Assembly: GCA_003644175.1 (NCBI GenBank)
Contig: QNBS01000115.1
Span: 1-7,296, forward strand
From: Planctomycetota bacterium
Lineage (GTDB): Bacteria; Planctomycetota; Phycisphaerae; Sedimentisphaerales; Anaerohalosphaeraceae
Direction: 5' to 3'
Length of the DNA stretch: 7,296 nucleotides
The translations under genes were made by a program, and so were the position numbers. Shown piece after piece: positions 1-4,677 of the stretch; positions within the stretch are counted from its first letter, which is position 1, and every line of letters begins with the position of its first letter. Below the pieces are notes generated by a model. It was given only the letters and a program-made list of their open reading frames with translations. It did not search any database and was not told where the DNA came from.

Positions 1-1
1 C

Positions 2-1015
2 GACTTCGCCCCGACGATCCTCAGCATCCTCGGCCTGCCGATCCCTGACTACATGCAGGGCTCGGCCTTTCTCGGTCCACAGGCCGCCAGGCCTCGCAAG
101 TATATCTACGGCGCTTCCAGCCGCGTTGACGAAGCGTATGAGATGTCTCGCTGCGTCCGCGACAAACGCTACAAATACATCCGCAACTACCTGCCCCACC
201 TGCCGCTCATCCAGCCAAGCGCCTATCCCGACAAGGCCGAGATCATGCAGGAACTCCGGCGTCTGGCCGCAAAGGGCGGACTCACAAAAGACCAGCAGGC
301 CCTGTGGGCCCCAAAACCCGCCGAAGAACTCTACGACACCCACACCGACCCGCTGGAATTGAACAACCTGATCGATTCGCCAAAGCACCGCAAAATCCTG
401 ACTCGCCTGAGAGGCGCACTGAGGCAATGGATGATCGACATAAAGGACATCGGCCTGCTCAGCGAAGCCGAAATGCTCCTCCGCGCAACGGAGGCGACAC
501 CGTATGAGATCGCCCGACAACCCGGTAAATTCCCGATAAGGCGTATTCTTTCCGCCGCCGAACTCGTTGCATCCGACCAGACCGACATGGATACGCTGCA
601 AAGATCGCTTAAAGACACCGATGCCGGTGTTCGGTACTGGGCGGTTATTGCGGCAACGCAGCTTGATCAGAGCCCTTCACTTGTTCGAGCAATCCAGGCG
701 CTGCTCAAAGACCCCTATCCGAATGTTCGCTTTGCGGCCGCCGGGCTGCTTGCTGAATGGACCGGCTCTTCGGACGCCCTTTCCGTCCTCGTCGAAGGCC
801 TCGACGACCCGCACGGACCCAGCGCACTCTACGCCGCCCGCGAACTGGAACTGCTTGAAAAGAAAGCGGCCGGTGTCTGCGAAAAGATAAAGAAGGCGCG
901 ACAGGCAAACGCCTCTTCCAAAAGGCACAAGGATTACAAAATGTTCATCGACTGGGCCCTGACCGGGCTGCTTCGGTCGTGCGGCGTCGAGGCGGATCAC
1001 CTGATGAAGTTTTAG
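2..1015 (+). CDS. Sulfatase, C-terminal part with HEAT-like repeats (5' end outside window)
   Basis: This is the end of a longer gene. The frame is open from the first complete codon (position 2) and runs 337 residues to a TAG. The first visible residues, DFAPTILSILGLPIPDYMQG, are the sulfatase motif that follows the catalytic alpha/beta domain. It is followed by a RDKRYKYIRNY stretch and ELYDTHTDPLELNNLID, both typical of C-terminal regions of type I (formylglycine-dependent) sulfatases of the heparan-sulfatase/arylsulfatase kind. Family members hydrolyse sulfate esters, usually on exported polysaccharides. The formylglycine CxPxR motif and metal ligands must lie upstream and cannot be checked, nor can the signal peptide. 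After the sulfatase end the protein continues with about 110 residues of HEAT-like helical repeats and a Lys/Arg-rich tail. The first ATG in frame (position 53) is internal to the fold and is not the true start. Family assignment is confident; the substrate is unknown. Confidence 0.9.
   Translation, partial: DFAPTILSILGLPIPDYMQGSAFLGPQAARPRKYIYGASSRVDEAYEMSRCVRDKRYKYIRNYLPHLPLIQPSAYPDKAEIMQELRRLAAKGGLTKDQQALWAPKPAEELYDTHTDPLELNNLIDSPKHRKILTRLRGALRQWMIDIKDIGLLSEAEMLLRATEATPYEIARQPGKFPIRRILSAAELVASDQTDMDTLQRSLKDTDAGVRYWAVIAATQLDQSPSLVRAIQALLKDPYPNVRFAAAGLLAEWTGSSDALSVLVEGLDDPHGPSALYAARELELLEKKAAGVCEKIKKARQANASSKRHKDYKMFIDWALTGLLRSCGVEADHLMKF
539..862 (+). other. HEAT-like repeat region within the sulfatase
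   Basis: Three consecutive helical repeat units can be read: LQRSLKDTDAGVRYWAVIAA, IQALLKDPYPNVRFAAAGLL and LVEGLDDPHGPSALYAAREL. The first two carry the D-x-x-x-x-V-R-x-x-A-A signature of HEAT/PBS-lyase-like repeats; the third is degenerate (SAL in place of VR). HEAT repeats normally make protein-protein or scaffold contacts, so this is probably a binding or packing appendage rather than catalytic. Preceding residues (RRILSAAELVA) may form a partial first helix. Confidence 0.75.
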
Positions 1016-1024
1016 TCCGCTTTA

Positions 1025-1053
1025 TTGACGCTTCAAGGTGAATCTGGTAAGAT
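1025..1053 (+). promoter_or_regulatory. Candidate sigma70-type promoter of the propeller lipoprotein gene
   Basis: TTGACG (1025-1030, five of six matches to the -35 consensus) is followed after 17 bp by TAAGAT (1048-1053, four of six to the -10, keeping the key A2 and T6). Transcription would begin near 1060, giving a leader of roughly 65 nt before the ATG at 1126. The -35 box lies only 9 bp beyond the sulfatase stop, so the propeller gene can be expressed independently, though read-through from the sulfatase is not excluded because no terminator hairpin is evident between them. Confidence 0.45.
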
Positions 1054-1114
1054 TGCCGAGGTCGCACAGAGAAAATATGTTTTGTGGTCGTTTAAGTGGG
1101 AAGTATTTGTTTAG

Positions 1115-1120
1115 GCGAGG
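1115..1120 (+). promoter_or_regulatory. Ribosome binding site that fixes the start at 1126
   Basis: GCGAGG ends 5 nt before the ATG at 1126. The frame also extends up to a GTG at 1096, but the ATG has both the Shine-Dalgarno-like sequence and a signal peptide starting immediately after it, so 1126 is preferred. Confidence 0.6.
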
Positions 1121-1125
1121 TAAAA

Positions 1126-2421
1126 ATGAAAAACACTCAATCGAATCGGCGGAGGCTGAAACGGGCCGTTTACCTGTTCCTTTTTGTATTTGCTGTTGGC
1201 GGTATAACCGCCTGCGGCGCCGAACCTGCGAAAATTAAACTCTCCCTTGAGCAGATCACCTCCGGGGCGAAACATCATTTCTTCGGCTATATCGGCCAGT
1301 GCCGGACTATTCCATGGAACGCAAGCGGCAGATATGTATTAGGCCTTGAGATCGACAGAATAGATCGTTTGCCCACGCCCGAAGAATTCGCTACTGTTAT
1401 CATTGTCGATACCAAAGACGACAACAAGATTATTCGGCTGGATAAATGCCATGCCTGGAATCCGCAGCAGGGGACGATGTTCTATTGGAACCCGTTGAAA
1501 CCCGAAACGCAGTTCTTCTTCAACGACCGGGATGTCAAGACGGGCAAAGTGTTTACCGTTTTGTACGACATTGAAAAGAAAAAGCGCGTCCGCGAATACA
1601 AATTCGACGACACACCCATCGGCAACGGCGGCGTCGCCGCCGACGGCTCGGCCTTTCTCGCCATAAATTACGGACGTTTGGCGAGACTGCGATTAGTGAC
1701 CGGTTACCCCCAGGCTCTGGACTGGTCCAAAGACGAAATCGCGCCGGCAAACGACGGGATATTCATCGTCGATATCAAAACCGGCAGGAAGCGACTGCTC
1801 GTTTCTTACCGTCAACTCGATAAGGAGTTAAGAAAACGCAGACCGGATTTGGATCACACAGGGCTGTTCATCAACCACACGCTTTGGAACCGGGACAGCA
1901 GCGCCGTTTACTTCTTCGTGCGAGGCGGATGGAGCAAAACAATGAAAAACAAGGGCGACAAGGTCAACACGCCGTGCTCGATCAATGCCGACGGCACAGG
2001 GCTGACCATGCACGACCAATTCGTCGGCGGGCATCCCGAATGGGACGAGGGTAATGTCATCATCGGCAGCAAAGGGGACAGGCAGGTTCGCTATGACATC
2101 GGAAAGAAAAAGATCGTCGGTCAAATAGGCACACCCGAAATGTTTCCCAAGCCAGGGGGCGATATTTCGCTTTCTCCCAATGGCGACTGGTTTTCCAACG
2201 GCTACGGGAAAGGAAATAAAAACTATTACGCGATATATCGGCGCTCTGACGGCGCCTTTGTTCGCAGTAAAGGGATTGATAAAGGCGAATACAGCGGCAA
2301 TATACGCATCGACCCGGCCCCGCGCTGGAACCGCACCAACGATGCGATCCTTATACCCGGCATTGCCGAGAATGGAACCCGGCAGATGTTTGTCCTGCAC
2401 GTGATAACTTCCGGGAAATAG
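1126..2421 (+). CDS. Exported beta-propeller (PD40/TolB-like) lipoprotein of unknown function
   Basis: A 431-residue protein. The N-terminus has a basic stretch (NRRRLKR, residues 7-13), a hydrophobic core (14-26) and a lipobox-like ITAC with Cys30, so it is probably exported and lipid-anchored; plain signal-peptidase I cleavage after CGA is an alternative. The mature part has propeller-like strands and turns: HHFFGY (50-55), PWNASGRYVLGLEID, WNPQQGTMFYW (111-121), INHTLWNRDSSAVYFF (249-264), GGHPEWDEGN (301-310), ISLSPNGDW (347-355), PRWNRTNDAILI (399-410) and RQMFVLHV (419-426). The repeated W-[ND]-x-[DS] and SPNG turns resemble PD40/TolB propellers, and the overall pattern (HHFFGY...PW at the start, PRW...RQM-x-VL at the end) is one I know from uncharacterised propellers of Planctomycetes and related bacteria, distantly reminiscent of oligogalacturonate lyase PL22. 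Its position behind a sulfatase suggests polysaccharide binding or processing, but that is inference. A terminator hairpin follows. Confidence 0.8.
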   Translation: MKNTQSNRRRLKRAVYLFLFVFAVGGITACGAEPAKIKLSLEQITSGAKHHFFGYIGQCRTIPWNASGRYVLGLEIDRIDRLPTPEEFATVIIVDTKDDNKIIRLDKCHAWNPQQGTMFYWNPLKPETQFFFNDRDVKTGKVFTVLYDIEKKKRVREYKFDDTPIGNGGVAADGSAFLAINYGRLARLRLVTGYPQALDWSKDEIAPANDGIFIVDIKTGRKRLLVSYRQLDKELRKRRPDLDHTGLFINHTLWNRDSSAVYFFVRGGWSKTMKNKGDKVNTPCSINADGTGLTMHDQFVGGHPEWDEGNVIIGSKGDRQVRYDIGKKKIVGQIGTPEMFPKPGGDISLSPNGDWFSNGYGKGNKNYYAIYRRSDGAFVRSKGIDKGEYSGNIRIDPAPRWNRTNDAILIPGIAENGTRQMFVLHVITSGK

Positions 2422-2423
2422 CC

Positions 2424-2455
2424 GGCGGTTAAGGCGTATAAGTTTAACCGCCTTT
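2424..2455 (+). terminator. Hairpin terminator between convergent genes
   Basis: GGCGGTTAA (2424-2432) pairs perfectly with TTAACCGCC (2444-2452) over 9 bp with an 11-nt loop, followed by TTT and then mixed sequence. It starts 3 nt after the propeller stop. The T tract is short, so it is a modest intrinsic terminator for the + strand. On the - strand there is no T run after the hairpin, so it would work less well for the opposing pilT operon. An alternative 6-bp stem, AAGGCG (2431-2436) with CGCCTT (2449-2454), competes for the same right arm. Confidence 0.6.
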
Positions 2456-2466
2456 GACGGAACTTT

Positions 2467-3387
2467 TCACAATGCGCTTCGCTTCCAGCCGAAGTAACAA
2501 CTGTAATGCCGATAGAACAGGCCCACCGAGCGCATGGCCAGGACTGCGACAATTACCGCCAGGATATCGAAAAGCAGGTGCCCCGCAACAAGCCACCATC
2601 GCGCATCTTCGAGGGCCCCGTATTCGACGGTCATCAACTGCATCAGGACGGCAACGCCCACAAGCCCTGTACAGACGAGATACGGCCGAAAGGCTCTGCA
2701 GATGGGCACGACAATATAGTCGGGGCGAAAGACCAACCACAGTTGGTCGGCCGATGAGATCGTCAACAATACCATCGGAAAGAAAAAGAACCCCGCCAAT
2801 ACAAGCGCATGACGCAGCCAGGGGCAGTCAATACCGAAGTTTTCTCTGAGGATGGCGCCGGCCGCCATAAACGGAAGTTCCGCCAGGATCAGCGCCACAA
2901 TGAACAGATAGATGGACTTAATGATCGTCGCTATCCAGGCAAGCCCCTCGCCCATTTCAATATCGGGCAGTTCGTCGGCGCCAAGGGCGGCCGATTCGAC
3001 CACCGCCATATAGAACCAGAAAAGACAGCCCCAGCATATGATGATCGTGATCCAGTCGATGGGGATATTCACTGCAAAGCCCGGCACGAGAAACGAGAAG
3101 TTAAAATGGCCAAGGAAGAATTTGAACGTTACCACGGCGATGATAAACACCGCGATTACGATATTCTCCCGGCCCGAAAGCACCTTTCGGCTGTCGATAA
3201 ACACCGAACGGTAGAAGCCGCTGATGGGAACGCCGGGTTCTTCGCGGACCTTTTCGGCGGGGGCGTTGTTCTCGGAGGGAATGATGAATCGCTGCCGACA
3301 CTTCGTGCATCGCGCGCCCCTGCCGGCATACTTCGCCTCGAAAGCGCACAGGTTGCGGCAAGTCGGACACCTGAAAACGATGGCCAT
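2467..3387 (-). CDS. Zinc-ribbon, multi-pass membrane protein of unknown function
   Basis: A 306-residue protein. Residues 1-37 form a zinc ribbon: CPTC (7-10) and CTKC (27-30) supply four ligands in a treble of the type MAIVFRCPTC...GARCTKCRQRF, common at the N-terminus of planctomycete membrane and signalling proteins. After a polar linker (38-70) there are about six hydrophobic segments, near residues 75-95, 108-132, 150-178, 190-212, 236-256 and 264-286, and the chain ends FYRHYSCYFGWKRSAL. The ribbon is likely cytoplasmic. No catalytic motif is visible. It resembles the loosely defined DUF4013-like integral membrane proteins, but I cannot place it in a named family. It starts 7 nt after the pilT stop and its weak ribosome site (GAAG, 3396-3393) overlaps that stop, so it is probably translationally coupled to pilT and may have a pilus- or envelope-related job. 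Confidence 0.8.
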   Translation of the reverse strand: MAIVFRCPTCRNLCAFEAKYAGRGARCTKCRQRFIIPSENNAPAEKVREEPGVPISGFYRSVFIDSRKVLSGRENIVIAVFIIAVVTFKFFLGHFNFSFLVPGFAVNIPIDWITIIICWGCLFWFYMAVVESAALGADELPDIEMGEGLAWIATIIKSIYLFIVALILAELPFMAAGAILRENFGIDCPWLRHALVLAGFFFFPMVLLTISSADQLWLVFRPDYIVVPICRAFRPYLVCTGLVGVAVLMQLMTVEYGALEDARWWLVAGHLLFDILAVIVAVLAMRSVGLFYRHYSCYFGWKRSAL

Positions 3388-3394
3388 TTCAACT

Positions 3395-4549
3395 TCACTT
3401 TCTCTTAATATCCTGCTCCGAATTCATGGCGTCGATGAAGCACTTCAGGTCGTTGGCCCATTTTTGGGCTTCGAGCAGGTCAACTTCGCCCTGTTTGACG
3501 AGCATCGCCAGATGCCTCTCCAGCGTGATCATTCTTTCATCCGGCTGGTCTTTGGTCTTGACCTGGAGCACCGAATATATCTGTTCGATCTTGCCCTTGC
3601 GGATGAGATTCGCCACGGCATAGTTGTTGTTGAGGATTTCCATCGCGACGACTCTTCCCTTGCCGTTCTTTCGCGGGACGAGTTTCTGGCTGATGACGTT
3701 TGCAAGCCCCAATGAAAGTTGATTGCGCACCTCGTCCTGCCTGCCGGTGGGGAAGAAATCCAGGATGCGCGTGATCGACCCCACCACGTCGCGTGTGTGC
3801 AGCGTTGAAAAAACAAGATGTCCCGTCTCGGCGGCGGTCAGCGTCATCGAAACGGTTTCGGCGTCGCGCATCTCGCCGACAAAAATGATATCCGGATCCT
3901 CCCGCATCATCGCTCGCAATCCGTCGGTGAAGTGCTCGACGTCTCTGCCCACCTCGCGCTGCGAGATCATGGAGTTTCTCTGTTTGAAGAGATATTCGAT
4001 GGGGTCCTCCAACGTGATGATCCTGCAGGCGGTGTTTTCGTTTATGCGTTTGATCAGCGAGGCGATGGTGGTGCTTTTGCCTGCGCCGGTTATACCGGTA
4101 AAGAGGACCAGGCCGTGTTTCTTGCGGACGATATCCTGCCATACGGTATTGGGAAAGCCGATTTCCTCCGGCCTGGGTATGTCCAGACCCAGCGCACGGA
4201 TAGCCGCGGCCAGGCCGTCATTATCCAGAAATACGTTTATTCGAAACTGAATCTCCCCCAACCGGTACGAACAGTCGACGGCGGTGTCCTTTTTCAGCGC
4301 CGCCAGGGCCTTTTCGCCGATCAACGGGAATACGAGCTGCTCGAACATCTCGTCGGTAACCGGCGCCCCCTTGAGCTTGACCAGGTCGCCGTCGACACGA
4401 TAGACGGGAACCGTCCCGATCTTGATGTGCAGATCGGAGACACGCAGGGCGCCCTGCTTTTCGAAGTAGGTCAACATATCGATCATGCTCAGCATCTGGC
4501 CTTCGCCGCCGGGATAAACCTTTGAATGGACCGTTATTTCCGAACTCAT
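3395..4549 (-). CDS. pilT: Type IV pilus retraction ATPase PilT (PilT/PilU family)
   Basis: A 384-residue cytoplasmic hexameric ATPase that powers pilus disassembly and twitching, DNA uptake or surface sensing. Domains in order: N-terminal PAS-like domain (about 20-130, with VSDLHIKIGTVPVYRVDGDLV), then the RecA-like core. Walker A is GITGAGKSTT (152-161, Lys158), the Asp box is LEDPIEY (180-186), Walker B is DPDIIFVGEMRD (218-229, Glu226), and the His box is TAAETGHLVFSTLHT (238-252, His244 and His251). ETGHLVF-x-TLHT and VGEMRD are PilT/PilU signatures that separate it from the PilB/GspE extension ATPases, which also carry a tetracysteine motif absent here. The AIRNLIRE retraction motif is degenerate (AVANLIRKGK, 311-320). 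The protein is some 40 residues longer than usual PilT, with about 20 extra at the N-terminus. The chosen ATG has AGGGG 5 nt upstream; an internal Met20, at the usual family start, is an alternative. No other pilus genes are in the window. Confidence 0.93.
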   Translation of the reverse strand: MSSEITVHSKVYPGGEGQMLSMIDMLTYFEKQGALRVSDLHIKIGTVPVYRVDGDLVKLKGAPVTDEMFEQLVFPLIGEKALAALKKDTAVDCSYRLGEIQFRINVFLDNDGLAAAIRALGLDIPRPEEIGFPNTVWQDIVRKKHGLVLFTGITGAGKSTTIASLIKRINENTACRIITLEDPIEYLFKQRNSMISQREVGRDVEHFTDGLRAMMREDPDIIFVGEMRDAETVSMTLTAAETGHLVFSTLHTRDVVGSITRILDFFPTGRQDEVRNQLSLGLANVISQKLVPRKNGKGRVVAMEILNNNYAVANLIRKGKIEQIYSVLQVKTKDQPDERMITLERHLAMLVKQGEVDLLEAQKWANDLKCFIDAMNSEQDIKRK

Positions 4550-4554
4550 ACAAA

Positions 4555-4559
4555 CCCCT
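4555..4559 (-). promoter_or_regulatory. Ribosome binding site of pilT
   Basis: Read on the - strand, AGGGG (4559 to 4555) lies 5 nt before the ATG at 4549-4547. It supports the longer pilT start over the internal Met20, although the sequence before Met20 (GGCGGCGAAGG) is also purine-rich. Confidence 0.5.
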
Positions 4560-4580
4560 TTTTGACGCTATTCATAACCA

Positions 4581-4593
4581 ATGCCGTCGGCAT
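4581..4593. promoter_or_regulatory. 13-bp perfect palindrome at the pilT transcription start (operator candidate)
   Basis: ATGCCGtCGGCAT is a perfect 6+1+6 inverted repeat. It sits 3 bp downstream of the pilT -10 box, covering the predicted start site around 4590, a classic place for a repressor to block initiation. In RNA it could only form a weak 5-bp hairpin with a 3-nt loop. No binding protein can be named. A 12-of-13 match at 1985-1997 inside the propeller gene encodes Asn-Ala-Asp-Gly and is probably chance. Confidence 0.35.
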
Positions 4594-4596
4594 GTC

Positions 4597-4625
4597 ATTA
4601 TACCAGTTTTCCGCCCCCAATGCAA
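4597..4625 (-). promoter_or_regulatory. Candidate sigma70-type promoter of the pilT operon
   Basis: On the - strand a perfect TATAAT (4602 to 4597) is preceded by a 17-bp spacer and TTGCAT (4625 to 4620; only the TTG core matches the -35). The strong -10 may compensate for the weak -35. Transcription would start around 4590, giving a leader of about 40 nt with the AGGGG ribosome site near its end. Confidence 0.55.
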
Positions 4626-4642
4626 CGTCCGGTTTTATTGTC

Positions 4643-4671
4643 TTGACATTGCTCGATTTGCCGCCGATATT
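4643..4671 (+). promoter_or_regulatory. Candidate sigma70-type promoter of polA
   Basis: A perfect -35 TTGACA (4643-4648) is followed by a 17-bp spacer and GATATT (4666-4671, four of six to the -10, with A2 and T6 kept). Six bases separate the -10 box from the polA ATG at 4678, so the expected transcription start is at or within one or two bases of the A of the ATG. Together with the lack of any Shine-Dalgarno this points to a leaderless transcript. Confidence 0.55.
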
Positions 4672-4677
4672 GGCGAT

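Noticed and set aside
1096..1125. GTG start extending the propeller protein by 10 residues
   Set aside because: The extension would place the ribosome-site sequence inside the coding region and precede the signal peptide with unneeded residues; the ATG at 1126 is better supported.
1985..1997. Second near copy (12 of 13) of the intergenic palindrome
   Set aside because: It lies within codons for Asn-Ala-Asp-Gly, a common propeller turn in this protein, so chance and coding constraint explain it.
1828..2400. 190-codon open frame on the - strand inside the propeller gene
   Set aside because: The + strand frame has signal peptide, ribosome site and propeller motifs; the antisense frame has none.
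2809..3408. 199-codon open frame on the + strand opposite the zinc-ribbon membrane gene
   Set aside because: The product is a highly charged His/Asp/Arg mixture, as expected of the complement of hydrophobic codons, while the - strand frame has a zinc ribbon and clear membrane segments.
3818..4525. 235-codon open frame on the + strand opposite pilT
   Set aside because: It lies antisense to the PilT Walker and Asp boxes; the pilT reading is unmistakable and the antisense protein is low-information.
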